From CAYMUN01 sp964393835 (GTDB taxonomy: Bacteria > Patescibacteriota > Saccharimonadia > Saccharimonadales > UBA4665), in contig CAYMUN010000007.1 in assembly GCA_964393835.1 (NCBI GenBank), positions 1 through 55,605 on the forward strand: 55,605 nucleotides of DNA. Reading direction: 5' to 3'. Each line of letters opens with the position of its first letter. Within the stretch, counting starts at the first letter, position 1. Made by a program: the position numbers and the translations under genes. This document shows, one piece after another, positions 24,965-34,167 of the stretch. The notes below the pieces were generated by a model. It had not been told where the DNA came from. It did no database searches and worked only from the letters and a program-made list of their open reading frames with translations.

Positions 24965-26725
24965 TCAGGCGCCTCCTTTCACTTTATTGAGTAATTCATT
25001 GTATTGTTTATCTTGCTGCTGCAGCGTTCGGATTGTCGCTTCGTCAGCCGTTTCCAGTTGGTGGCTAAGTTTGATTTTTTCGGTTTCGATAAATTTTTCT
25101 ACCAGTCGTGCCTGCAATCGAGCGGCTTCGTCATGAAGCTCGTTGAGCTCGAGGCCTTGGTAGAGTTCCTCGTAGAGTAATGCTTCTATTTTAACATAAT
25201 CGGCCAAATTTTTCACTGCCTTAACATCTTTGCCGTCAAAATCAGGGTGCTTTTTTAGAAATCCCAGCAGCTCCCGGCCATTATCCGTATAGAGCATGTC
25301 CGGCGTGACGAGTTCTAAAAATTCACCGCGCAAAGTCTGGCGCATCAGCACCAGGCTCAAGAAATTATCCTGAACTTTTTGGTTTTCGATAGCAATCTTG
25401 TTAAGTTGGGCTGGTTCGACTTTAATGTTTCGGCGGCGAGTTGGCGGTGTTGAACCACTGGTTTTTTGGAATTTCTGATCCAGCGCCTCACGACCCACGC
25501 CGATTGATTTAGCGATGGCGTTGAGGTAATGATCACGCTCGACCTCATCGGATAAACCACGCACTACCGGCAACAGCACGTCGCTGAATTCGCGCTTGCC
25601 CTGAGCCGATTCAATATCCAGTAGCTTGGCGTAGCGATCCATCAGCCAATCGAGAGCGTATTGATGCTTTTGAATCGCCGCCTCCCATAATTTGGGATCT
25701 TGCCTAATCAGGTCGTCGGGATCTTTGCCGCTCGGGATATTGATAACACTCAGTGAGACTTTAACCCGCGAAGCAATCGGCAGCGCCCGCTCGGTGGCTG
25801 CCAGCCCGGCTTTGTCGGCATCAAAACTAAGTCGAATATCACCGGTAAAACGACTCAGGGCTTTGAGATGCGGCTCGGTCAGAGCGGTGCCAGCTGTAGC
25901 TACCACCTGGCGCACGCCGGCTTGATGACTGGCGATGACGTCCAGGTTGCCCTCGACCAGTACCGCGACTTTGGTCTTGCGAATTGACTCTTTGGCCAGG
26001 TGCAGGCCATATATATGGCGGCTCTTATCGTACAGCACCGTTTGCGGAGTGTTAATGTACTTGGGGGCATTTGGATCTTCATCCAACTGCCGGGCCGTAA
26101 AACCGATTAGCCGGCCCTGCGGATCCTGCAACGGAATCATCAGGCGGCCACGGAACATATCCTGTACTCCGCCCCGGTAACCTTGGGCGCTTAAACCGGC
26201 CTGCTTGAGCTCAGGCTCGGTGAAGCCCTTACTTTTAGCGTAATTTAACAGGGCTGAACCGTTGTTTGGCGAGTAGCCAAGACGCCACTCCAGCGCCGTT
26301 TCTTTGCTGAATTGCCGCCGTTTTAGTACGTACTCCAAGGCTTCTTTATGCTTGCTGAATTGCGCCTGGTAAAATTTTGTCGCCAATTCCAGCAATTCAT
26401 AGAGGCGTTCTTTATTTGGCCCACCCTCGCGCGGCGCGGAGCGGTACTGTTCGATGTCAATGCCGGCTTTGCGGGCCAACAGCTCCAGCGCGCCCTTAAA
26501 CTCCAGCCCCTCGACCTCCATGATAAAACTAAACATATTGCCGCCCTTGCCCGAGGAGAAATCATGCCAAATCTGTTTTTCCGGACTGACCATAAAGCTT
26601 GGCGTTTTTTCATTGCTAAACGGGCTTAACCCCCGCCAGTTGCGCCCAGCCCGCTTGAGCTGCACATACTCGGCAATCACGTCCTCGATCGACAATCGGC
26701 TCTTAACTTCTTCGACAGCATCCAT
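24965..26725 (-). CDS. dnaG: DNA primase lacking zinc ligands
   Basis: DnaG synthesises RNA primers at the fork. 586 residues: N-terminal zinc-ribbon region (1-95), TOPRIM core (VAVLVEGNLDVIAS with Glu near 259, LSFDADKAGLAA), and a helical C-terminus for helicase contact. The zinc-ribbon keeps the surrounding pattern (PFSNEKTPSFMVSPEKQIWH, GKGGNMFSF), but the four ligands are replaced: Ser34, Ser37, Asp55 and Ser58 stand where Cys, His, Cys and Cys are normal. A TACAAT ends 10 nt before ATG 26725. It is the first gene of the dnaG-rpoD operon. Confidence 0.96.
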   Translation of the reverse strand: MDAVEEVKSRLSIEDVIAEYVQLKRAGRNWRGLSPFSNEKTPSFMVSPEKQIWHDFSSGKGGNMFSFIMEVEGLEFKGALELLARKAGIDIEQYRSAPREGGPNKERLYELLELATKFYQAQFSKHKEALEYVLKRRQFSKETALEWRLGYSPNNGSALLNYAKSKGFTEPELKQAGLSAQGYRGGVQDMFRGRLMIPLQDPQGRLIGFTARQLDEDPNAPKYINTPQTVLYDKSRHIYGLHLAKESIRKTKVAVLVEGNLDVIASHQAGVRQVVATAGTALTEPHLKALSRFTGDIRLSFDADKAGLAATERALPIASRVKVSLSVINIPSGKDPDDLIRQDPKLWEAAIQKHQYALDWLMDRYAKLLDIESAQGKREFSDVLLPVVRGLSDEVERDHYLNAIAKSIGVGREALDQKFQKTSGSTPPTRRRNIKVEPAQLNKIAIENQKVQDNFLSLVLMRQTLRGEFLELVTPDMLYTDNGRELLGFLKKHPDFDGKDVKAVKNLADYVKIEALLYEELYQGLELNELHDEAARLQARLVEKFIETEKIKLSHQLETADEATIRTLQQQDKQYNELLNKVKGGA

Positions 26726-26853
26726 AATTACCCCTATTGTACGCTACGCTGTCATAAACTGTTCTTACTAATTTGCAACACACCTAGTTTATATAAACGT
26801 AAAAGCCACAAACACCGGTGCCGTCCAGTTGCCGGCTTTGTCTTGCATTAGCT

Positions 26854-27018
26854 TTATTTTATTGTAATGGTTGTGGCTAAATCAGGTATGTTAAGTTTAA
26901 ACGGTTGATTATTCATTATAGCTTTGTAGATAAATGGCGGCACTTGGCCATAATTAGCTGCCTGCTTTATGGAAAGTTGAGCGCTGGCATTGGTAACGGA
27001 CTTATCTTCAAATAGCTC
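26854..27018 (-). pseudogene. Frameshifted C-terminus of the GT-C/TPR gene
   Basis: After the 27008 stop of the upstream gene, another minus frame continues with about 50 codons (SVTNASAQLSIKQAANYGQ, then YKAIMNNQPFKL) ending at TAA 26854-26856. This matches the end of the neighbouring paralogue (TNDAKQAISQARYYGQ, then LIMNNQ). An indel near 27009-27015 explains the premature stop. A further short frame (MQDKAGNWTAPVFVAFTFI) ends near 26800 and looks like the last strands of an Ig-like surface domain; it may be a second remnant. Confidence 0.6.
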
Positions 27019-28606
27019 TATAAAGCCATAGATTGGAAGCTTGCGGATACTCCTCGGTAGCCCGAGTAAGTAATTGCTTAGTGTCTTCCTGATTTGCTTG
27101 GGTTACTAGTGCAAGTAACGCTGCGCGTTCATAAGTCTGTAGCCTATTGCCTGTTTGATACTTAAGACTATTACTATAAGCATTATAGGCTCCAGAGTAA
27201 TCCCCTAGATTGACCGACACAACGCCGAGATCATAATAATTACTGAATGTCGGATAGAGATCAATGGATTTTTCTGCTGCAGCTTTGGCTTGCTCGTATT
27301 TACCTTGATTAGTCAGGCTATTGGCTAGTGAAATATAGGCGCTGAAGTTTTCTGGCGATACGGCAATGTCATGTTTGGCCAGTATGTATTCACTCCTCCA
27401 CTCCAGTCCTCTCGTTCCTGTTCTGACACCCAGTAGCCCGATTATCACAATCATCACAGCCAGCATTACTGACCGGTTTAGACGAATACGCGGCGGAAAA
27501 GCCGCCCAGGCAGTGCCGATCATACCCAACACTCCTACCATTGGGAAGTAAAACCAACTCTCGCTAACAGTCATGTCAGATGGTAATATCTGGGCACTCA
27601 ATAATAATCCTATACTCATCCATGCAGCAAAGAATACATAGGTAAAGAATTGAGATTTAGCAGCTTTTCGCCGAATCAACAGTCCTACATAAATAACAAG
27701 TGCTACGACCACAAGATCTATTAAAAGTGGTAGCAAGAAGTACCGAAACGAATAACTTGAGTGTACCCAGTAGTAGCCCGAAGCCAATCTATAAGGAAAG
27801 AAGAATTTATTTATATAGAACAGCTCTATGGATGGTAGATTCATCAGCCTGTCTAGTAAGCCTAATTTTTGAATCGGAGCATTAGGATTACTCGTAATAT
27901 GCGCGAATAGCCCCACGGCACTCACCCTTAGTACAAACCAAACTATTATCGGCCCAGTAATAATTCCAATAAATGGCAGCAGCCTCTTTCTTTCCCACCA
28001 ACAGAGGTATAGCAACGTCATGATAACAAACAACATTCCAGACTCCTTGGAGAGCAAAGATAAAAACAAACAGGTAGCAACCAAAATTAGGCTCTTTGCT
28101 GAGTGAAACCGTACGAGTAGCCACATCGCTAATATCCCAAAGAAAAAGAACAATGCGTCCTGCATCGCCGGAATAGCAAATAAAACCTGGGAGCTAAGGG
28201 GGTGCAGAAGAAAAATCAGTGATAAGCATAATGCCAACGCTGGCTTAAAAGAATATCTAAAAAACAAATACAGAAAGACTGCGCTCCCAATGCCCAGCAA
28301 CATTTGAAATAAATGGAAATAAACTGGGTGTGGGCCAAACAATGTATATAACACCGAAAATACCGTGGTCATAAGCGGTCGATAATACACACCGATTAAA
28401 TTGCCACTGCCTCCGTCGTAAAAGGTGCTACCTTCGAAAAACAGTCTAATATTTTGAACGGAGTGAACAGGCGTATTATTCAAAATCTGTCCTATATCGT
28501 CACCTTGAAACGGATTATTAAGTCCGCTAAAAAAGACGACTAAACCTAAAGCCACGATGATGAGTGCCACCTGCCAATTGGTAAGTTTGTTGATTTTATC
28601 TAACAT
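27008..28606 (-). CDS. GT-C-type membrane glycosyltransferase with TPR tail, copy 2 (truncated)
   Basis: A 532-residue polytopic protein like the TMTC/PMT glycosyltransferases that use a polyprenyl-linked sugar: GDD motif near residue 37 (FQGDDIGQILNN), a YYRPLMTTVFS loop, about ten membrane helices, and C-terminal TPR-like repeats (NFSAYISLANSLTNQGKYEQA, NYYDLGVVSVNLGDYSGA). The ATG at 28606 is chosen (MLDKINKLTNWQ, identical to the start of copy 1). It begins inside the last codons of copy 1, so the two are coupled. The 3' end is cut by a frameshift that removes about 50 residues compared with copy 1, which may or may not affect function. Confidence 0.8.
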   Translation of the reverse strand: MLDKINKLTNWQVALIIVALGLVVFFSGLNNPFQGDDIGQILNNTPVHSVQNIRLFFEGSTFYDGGSGNLIGVYYRPLMTTVFSVLYTLFGPHPVYFHLFQMLLGIGSAVFLYLFFRYSFKPALALCLSLIFLLHPLSSQVLFAIPAMQDALFFFFGILAMWLLVRFHSAKSLILVATCLFLSLLSKESGMLFVIMTLLYLCWWERKRLLPFIGIITGPIIVWFVLRVSAVGLFAHITSNPNAPIQKLGLLDRLMNLPSIELFYINKFFFPYRLASGYYWVHSSYSFRYFLLPLLIDLVVVALVIYVGLLIRRKAAKSQFFTYVFFAAWMSIGLLLSAQILPSDMTVSESWFYFPMVGVLGMIGTAWAAFPPRIRLNRSVMLAVMIVIIGLLGVRTGTRGLEWRSEYILAKHDIAVSPENFSAYISLANSLTNQGKYEQAKAAAEKSIDLYPTFSNYYDLGVVSVNLGDYSGAYNAYSNSLKYQTGNRLQTYERAALLALVTQANQEDTKQLLTRATEEYPQASNLWLYRAI

Positions 28607-30329
28607 CAAGCCGCTGACCTACCGTAATCTTCTGGTTATTCATGATCAGCGCATATGCCTGGTCAATAATGTTTGTCTGGCCGTAATAGCGTGCCTGCGA
28701 TATAGCCTGTTTAGCGTCGTTAGTGTCGCCATTTTGATACTCCAGCACTGCCAACCATAACCATATAGTGGCGTTTTGGGGATATTTTGTAAGACCAGTA
28801 TTCAGTGTATGAATATTTTCGTTATAGTCCCCGGAATACAACATTGCCAAGGCTACATTTTCATAAATATCCGGACTGTCTTGAAACTTTAAGGCCTGCA
28901 GGTATGCTTGGCGGGCTTGGGTATAATTACCCAGTTTATACTCAATTAATCCCAGCGTATTGTTATTTGTACCCTGCGGGAACATGCGTACGGATTTTTT
29001 GGCATAGGTTTCAGCGTCATTGAAGCTTCCGTGAGCATACAAATTAGCCGCAATGACGTTGTAGGCGTTGAAGTCCTCTTTTGAAACCTTAATATCACTG
29101 TAGGATATGGTGTATATATCGTGCCAATCGCTGCCGCGGACTGCCGTTCGCACGCCCAGTACCGCAATAGCTAAAACCATCAGCACCAAGAGAATCCGAC
29201 GGTCAAAGCGTACGGAAGGCGCAAAAGTAGTAGCTAACACCCCGAGCATTCCCAAAATGCCCACCATCGGGAAATAAAACCAGTTTTCACAAGCAGTCAT
29301 GTCTACCGGAATGATTTGCAGCGTAAGCAACAACCCAAGACAGCTCCAAGTGGCAAAAAATAAATAGGTATAAAATGTAGCTTTTGAAGCCTTTTTGCGC
29401 AATATATAGCCGCCATAAATTATGGAAGCTATCACCGCAATATCAATTAGTAATGGTAGTGCAACATGGCGAAAATCAAAAACAGGCTGGATCCAATGAT
29501 ATTGTGAGGCCAAATGCAGGGGGAATAAAAATTTGATTATGTAGAATAGCAAGATGGACGGCGCTGTTAGTAAGCGTTCTCCGAGACTTAGGGCATCTAT
29601 AGGCGCGTTGTGAGGATTGGTACCTAAAAATCCAACGGCCTGGGTTTTTAGACCTATCCACAAGGTGACCGGCAAGACAATTATTCCCAGGAATAGGTAT
29701 AATCGCTTTCTATCCCACCAAAATAAATATAGTAGCGCCATGGCTACAAACAGGACACCAGATTCTTTAGATAATAAGCACAGCAATAGACATGCCGCGA
29801 CCAGAAAAAGGTTTTTAACTGATTTAAATCGCACAAGTAGCCAGATCGCCAATATTCCAAAGAAAAAGAACAGGGCGTCTTGCATAGCCGGTATGGCGTA
29901 AACCACTTGTGAACGAATTGGATGTACTAAGAAAATTAATGCCAAAAACAAGGCTAGCGCAGGCCTGAAGGAATATCTAAAGAATAAATACAGTAGAAAA
30001 GCGCTAGCTATGCATAGTAACAACTGAAAAGCATGGAAATAAAAGGGGTGCGCTCCAAACAAGCTATATAGCACTGAAAAAACAGTGGTCATTAGAGGGC
30101 GGTAATACACTCCGTAAAGTGGGGCTGTTCCCTTTCCGACATAGAATGTTCCACCCTCAAAAAAAAGAGGGATATTCGAGATGGAGTGTACCGGCACATT
30201 ATCGACAATCTGCGCCGTGTCATCGCCCGCAAACGCATTGTTAAGCCCACTAAAGAAAACTGCAAAACCCAACACTATGATGATGAGGGCTGCCTGCCAA
30301 TTGGTGAGTTTGTTGATTTTATCCAGCAT
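28596..30329 (-). CDS. GT-C-type membrane glycosyltransferase with TPR tail, copy 1
   Basis: A 577-residue paralogue of the next gene, starting MLDKINKLTNWQAALII. The same layout is seen: GLNNAFAGDDTAQIVDN (acidic pair near 37), YYRPLMTTVFSVLYSLFG, about ten membrane helices to residue 410, then TPR-like repeats (TNNNTLGLIEYKLGNYTQARQ, SPDIYENVALAMLYSGDY). The GDD loop and fold point to a dolichyl/undecaprenyl-phosphate-sugar-dependent transferase acting outside the membrane, but the acceptor is unknown. GtrA and a GT2 enzyme that could supply the lipid-linked sugar are encoded divergently next to it. Confidence 0.8.
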   Translation of the reverse strand: MLDKINKLTNWQAALIIIVLGFAVFFSGLNNAFAGDDTAQIVDNVPVHSISNIPLFFEGGTFYVGKGTAPLYGVYYRPLMTTVFSVLYSLFGAHPFYFHAFQLLLCIASAFLLYLFFRYSFRPALALFLALIFLVHPIRSQVVYAIPAMQDALFFFFGILAIWLLVRFKSVKNLFLVAACLLLCLLSKESGVLFVAMALLYLFWWDRKRLYLFLGIIVLPVTLWIGLKTQAVGFLGTNPHNAPIDALSLGERLLTAPSILLFYIIKFLFPLHLASQYHWIQPVFDFRHVALPLLIDIAVIASIIYGGYILRKKASKATFYTYLFFATWSCLGLLLTLQIIPVDMTACENWFYFPMVGILGMLGVLATTFAPSVRFDRRILLVLMVLAIAVLGVRTAVRGSDWHDIYTISYSDIKVSKEDFNAYNVIAANLYAHGSFNDAETYAKKSVRMFPQGTNNNTLGLIEYKLGNYTQARQAYLQALKFQDSPDIYENVALAMLYSGDYNENIHTLNTGLTKYPQNATIWLWLAVLEYQNGDTNDAKQAISQARYYGQTNIIDQAYALIMNNQKITVGQRLDVR

Positions 30330-30446
30330 TAGGCCGCTGACCTACACATTCCTCTTGCGCTTATTGTTCAGTAATAAGCATATCATTAAGCTGGTTTCGC
30401 CGTTTCTGGACACGCCAGGAGATAGATATCATAATGCCGACAGGCA

Positions 30447-30899
30447 ATGGAGTATGTAAAAAAAATAGTGGCCTTCCGGATAACCAGATTTGTAGTCGTG
30501 GGCCTCGGCAACACGACGTTTAACTTTGCCGTTTTGAATTTCGTATTTTACGGTTTGCACCAGACCAAGCTGGTGTCGAGCTTTATTGCTACTGCTTGCG
30601 CGGTGATGCTCAGCTTCGCGCTCAATCGCAGTTTTGTGTTCGTAGATAAAGAGCGCCCGGCCAAAAAACTGGCTTTATTTATACTTGTCACGGCAGGCGG
30701 TGTGTTACTGATCCAGAACTCCGTCTATGCTTTAATGTTGGCACTGCTGCAACACCACGGAGTTAATAATGACTTTTTAGTTATTAATCTGGGTAACCTG
30801 GTTGCTTCGTTGATGGTGATGATATGGAACTATAACGGCTATCGAATATTCGTATTCCGGGGCGAAAGGCATAAAAATGTCGTTATCGAAACAGACTGA
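30447..30899 (+). CDS. GtrA-family membrane protein
   Basis: A 150-residue four-helix GtrA-like protein: VGLGNTTFNFAVLNFVFY, then TACAVMLSFALNRSFVF (the conserved asparagine and FVF end) and a last helix before WNYNGYRIFVF. Members are thought to flip or handle undecaprenyl-phosphate-linked sugars. Its end overlaps the start of the glycosyltransferase gene by 23 bp, the gtrA-gtrB order. A possible -10 (CATAAT, 30430-30435) precedes it. The link to the divergent GT-C pair is inferred from position. Confidence 0.88.
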   Translation: MEYVKKIVAFRITRFVVVGLGNTTFNFAVLNFVFYGLHQTKLVSSFIATACAVMLSFALNRSFVFVDKERPAKKLALFILVTAGGVLLIQNSVYALMLALLQHHGVNNDFLVINLGNLVASLMVMIWNYNGYRIFVFRGERHKNVVIETD

Positions 30900-31644
30900 T
30901 GTATCGATTGTCATCCCAGCCTACCGTGAAGAGCAACGGATCGGGACTACGCTGGACACCTTGGCCGTATTCTTAAAAACTAACCATGTCTTTAAAGACA
31001 AGTCAGTCGAAGTGCTCGTCGTGGCAGCAGATAGCCCCGACAAAACCCATGAAATCGCAATCGCTAAACAAAAACTCTTTAAAAATTTTCGGCTGCTTAA
31101 ACCCGGGGCTAAAGCCGGTAAAGGCCGCGATGTACAATTCGGTATGTTACGGGCCAGTGGAAAATTCATCTGCTTTATGGACGCCGACCTGGCAACGCCG
31201 CTCAGTCATTTAGAAGAATTTTATATGACCTGCGCTACAACTGACAGCATAGTGGTGGGTACCCGCAACTTATTAAAGCACCACCCCAATCCGTTACGGC
31301 GGATCATTTCTAATATTGGTAACCTGCTTTTCCGGTTAGTCGGAGGTGTCTGGATAGAGGATTCACAGTGCGGATTTAAGATGTTTCCTAGCACCACTTC
31401 GCAGTTTTGCTTCTCCCGGCTAACTATTATGGGCTGGGGATTCGACATGGAAATTCTAGCGATTGCGCACGCCAACAATATCGGTATAAAAAGTTACCGG
31501 ATTAACGATTGGCAAGATAAGCCGCACACTACCTTTACGGACGGCTTGCTGCGAATTTCTTTGCGATCACTGAAGGATTTAGGGCATATTGGACTGCGGC
31601 GACTACGTGGTTTTGGGCTCAGGGTTGCGGATGCCGACCAGTGA
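30877..31644 (+). CDS. Polyprenyl-phosphate glycosyltransferase (GT2, DPM1/GtrB-like)
   Basis: A 255-residue GT-A enzyme: DVSIVIPAYREEQRIGTTL at the start, the metal-binding FMDADLATPLSHLEEF, VGTRNLLKHHP and the acceptor region IEDSQCGFKMFP. These fit dolichol/undecaprenyl-phosphate sugar transferases; no C-terminal membrane helices are present, so it probably works with GtrA. GAAAGG lies before ATG 30877. The last 42 bp overlap the convergent MFS gene, which is a long convergent overlap. Confidence 0.9.
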   Translation: MSLSKQTDVSIVIPAYREEQRIGTTLDTLAVFLKTNHVFKDKSVEVLVVAADSPDKTHEIAIAKQKLFKNFRLLKPGAKAGKGRDVQFGMLRASGKFICFMDADLATPLSHLEEFYMTCATTDSIVVGTRNLLKHHPNPLRRIISNIGNLLFRLVGGVWIEDSQCGFKMFPSTTSQFCFSRLTIMGWGFDMEILAIAHANNIGIKSYRINDWQDKPHTTFTDGLLRISLRSLKDLGHIGLRRLRGFGLRVADADQ

Positions 31645-33099
31645 TATAACGCCACCAGCGATGAGGAGACCAGCGATTGTCAGGATGCCGGCATGAAAGG
31701 CCGAGACCGAAGCATCGCTTAAAGCTTCGCGGAACTGGGAATCATGCTGGTACGGTGACGGCGGCGTGGTTTCCAGTGTAATTTGCTTGGTAGCAGTCAC
31801 GAGGCTTGACGGAACATTAGAGGCAGCCATCTTTTGGTCGACGACATGGCTGAACTGGCTGGCGACGATAGCGCCGACGGCAGCCACGGCGATCAAACCG
31901 GCGATGCGGGCCACGGCATTGTTAACTGCCGAGGCGATACCGGCCTGGGTCGGAGCGACATCGCCCAAGATAGTCGATGTCAGCGGTGCCACCGTAATTG
32001 CCAAGCCCACTCCAAACAAAATGATTGCCGGGAACAAATCTGTCCAATAATTCACCGCTGTTCCCAGCTGCAGCATCATCAAAAAACCACAGCCGGCCAC
32101 GATCGGGCCAAAGCCCATAAACAGCCGCGATCCGTACTTGGCCGACAATTCACCCATTTTAGGCGAGAGCAAAAACAGGATCAGGGTCACCGGTACCCCC
32201 GCCATTCCGGCAGCTAGCGCGGAGTAGCCGGCCACTTGCTGCAAAAAAACCACCAAGATAAAAAACGAAGCCGTCAGCCCGGCATAGACGGCCAGGGTCG
32301 CCACGTTGCCAACGCTAAAATTATGGTTCTTAAATAAACTAAGCGGCAACATCGGGTGCCTGGCCCGCCGTTCGTACAGCAAAAAACTGGCAAACAGTAC
32401 GATACCGCCGATCAGAGGAGCCAGAATCAGCGGACTATCCCAGCCGTAATGGGGCTGCTCAATCAGAGCGTAGACCGGGCCGCCCAGACCCGCCGCGCAG
32501 AGTACCGCGCCGACAAAGTCGACCTTGGCTTTTGATTTTTTGGCTTCGGCGACCTTGATATCTTTTAGCAGGAAGAGCGTGATGGCGATCGGCAGGATGT
32601 TAATGGCAAAAATCCAGCGCCAAGAAGCCGCATCGACTAAGATACCACCGACCAGCGGCCCCAGGATGAATGAAATACCCGTCCAGGCCGTCCAGCTACC
32701 GATAGCTTTACCCTGAGCAGCTCCCGAAAAAGTAGCGATAATCAGAGCTAATGAACTCGGCACCAAGAGCGCCCCGGCAATGCCCTGCAAGCCACGGGCC
32801 ACAATCAAGAAACCGCTACTAGGCGCCACGGCGCAGAGTAACGAAGCGATGGCAAAACCCCACAGGCCCAGCCATAAAATCTTTTTTCGTCCCAACAGAT
32901 CAGACAAGGATCCGGCGATTAAAATCAAGGAGCCCAGAGTGAGTAAATAAGCGTCGACAATCCATTGCTGAGCCGACAAACCCCCGCCCAGTTCGTGCTG
33001 GATAGCCGGCAGGGCCACGTTGACGATGGCGCTATCTAAAAAAGCCACGAACGAAGCCAGGATACTTACCACTAGCACCAGCCGCTGCTGCTTTGTCAT
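31603..33099 (-). CDS. MFS multidrug exporter (DHA2, 14 helices)
   Basis: A 498-residue drug:H+ antiporter of the EmrB/QacA type. Signs are the N-terminal helix with FVAFLDSAIVNVALPAIQ, motif A GSLSDLLGRKKIL, motif C-like LGPLVGGILVDAASWRWIF and 14 predicted helices. The substrate is unknown. A TATGCT ends 6 nt before ATG 33099. The protein strongly resembles those of Gram-positive hosts, so transfer is possible, but base composition gives no clear break. Its 3' end overlaps the GT2 gene. Confidence 0.92.
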   Translation of the reverse strand: MTKQQRLVLVVSILASFVAFLDSAIVNVALPAIQHELGGGLSAQQWIVDAYLLTLGSLILIAGSLSDLLGRKKILWLGLWGFAIASLLCAVAPSSGFLIVARGLQGIAGALLVPSSLALIIATFSGAAQGKAIGSWTAWTGISFILGPLVGGILVDAASWRWIFAINILPIAITLFLLKDIKVAEAKKSKAKVDFVGAVLCAAGLGGPVYALIEQPHYGWDSPLILAPLIGGIVLFASFLLYERRARHPMLPLSLFKNHNFSVGNVATLAVYAGLTASFFILVVFLQQVAGYSALAAGMAGVPVTLILFLLSPKMGELSAKYGSRLFMGFGPIVAGCGFLMMLQLGTAVNYWTDLFPAIILFGVGLAITVAPLTSTILGDVAPTQAGIASAVNNAVARIAGLIAVAAVGAIVASQFSHVVDQKMAASNVPSSLVTATKQITLETTPPSPYQHDSQFREALSDASVSAFHAGILTIAGLLIAGGVISLVGIRNPEPKTT

Positions 33100-33165
33100 A
33101 AATGTAGCATAGCAGATTTTGACAATACTTCACGTCAAGGAGAAGCGTATGGTTTAATTAAGGTT

Positions 33166-34167
33166 ATGCCTAACCAGCCGTCGCACTCGCCCCAAGACAG
33201 ACATACTTACATACCACCCCATGTTCAACAGGCTATGGCCAAGCACATGGAACAATCTTTGCCGGCCCATATGAAACGTTACGCCGGAGCTTACATGGAG
33301 CAACACGTTATGACGCCACATGCCGGCGCGCCGGTCATGCCCCATCCGCAGGCTCATCCGTTTACGCCCCATATGCCCCGACAGGCTGGTGGCAGCCCGT
33401 TGCAACATTACCAGGCCCCGCCGAGCGCGGTACCAGCAGTGACCGCTCCCGCGCCAGGCCCTGCTTCCCTGCCAGCCCCACAGCTGCCAGCGGTAGTGGC
33501 ACCGGGCAACGGCCCTCAGGAAAGTTACGCCGCGGCGCAGAGTCCGGTCGCCGCCGGCCAACCTACGTATGATTTCATAATAAATCCGGCTCAAGCCGCT
33601 CGCCAGTCGGCCTTCGCCAAGTTGCCCGGCGGTACTAACCCCTTAATTATCAAGATAGGGCTGATTAGTGGCGGGCTAGTAGTAGTGCTGATTATTTTTT
33701 CTATACTCAAGGGGCTCCTGACTAGTGATGGCAACCGGCCCCTACTGATAAGCGTCGCGCAACACCAGCAATCAATCATCCACCTAACGGCTGCTGCCGC
33801 TAAGGAAAACAGCCTGACACTACATAATAAAAACTTCGCGCTGACCGCTCAAACCAGCCTGACCACCGGCGAATCAAAGATGATCGCCTACTTAGGCAAA
33901 ACCGGCGTCAAAAAAGTCGACCCCAAGCTACTTGCTCTCAAGGTTAGCGCCAAAAATGATCAGGAACTGGCTTTAGCGGCCACCGCCGGTAACTACAACC
34001 CGGCTTTTCAGGAGATTATGAAAAGCCAAATGCGTCAATACCAGCTCGCCCTCCAAGCGGCCTACAAACTCACGCCCGGCAAAAATGGTCGAATATTACT
34101 GAATGACCAATTTAAACAATCCGAGCTGTTAGTCACGTTGCTCGCCGAGACCGCCGCTACTCCTTAA
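33166..34167 (+). CDS. Single-pass membrane protein with Pro/His/Met-rich cytoplasmic part
   Basis: A 333-residue protein. Residues 1-130 are low complexity (HVQQAMAKHMEQSLPAHMKRY, PAPGPASLPAPQLPAV), probably disordered and cytoplasmic; a membrane helix lies at about 160-180 (IGLISGGLVVVLIIFSIL); residues 190-333 are an exported helical domain (LTAAAAKENSLTLHNKNFAL, DPKLLALKVSAKNDQ). No family recognised. The convergent YjbR gene overlaps its end by 11 bp. A TATGGT (33149-33154) and an AAGG precede the ATG. Confidence 0.7.
   Translation: MPNQPSHSPQDRHTYIPPHVQQAMAKHMEQSLPAHMKRYAGAYMEQHVMTPHAGAPVMPHPQAHPFTPHMPRQAGGSPLQHYQAPPSAVPAVTAPAPGPASLPAPQLPAVVAPGNGPQESYAAAQSPVAAGQPTYDFIINPAQAARQSAFAKLPGGTNPLIIKIGLISGGLVVVLIIFSILKGLLTSDGNRPLLISVAQHQQSIIHLTAAAAKENSLTLHNKNFALTAQTSLTTGESKMIAYLGKTGVKKVDPKLLALKVSAKNDQELALAATAGNYNPAFQEIMKSQMRQYQLALQAAYKLTPGKNGRILLNDQFKQSELLVTLLAETAATP

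Noticed and set aside
31603..33099. Horizontal transfer of the MFS exporter
   Set aside because: The protein looks Gram-positive-like, but base composition, promoter style and lack of mobile elements give no direct support, so it is kept only as a remark.
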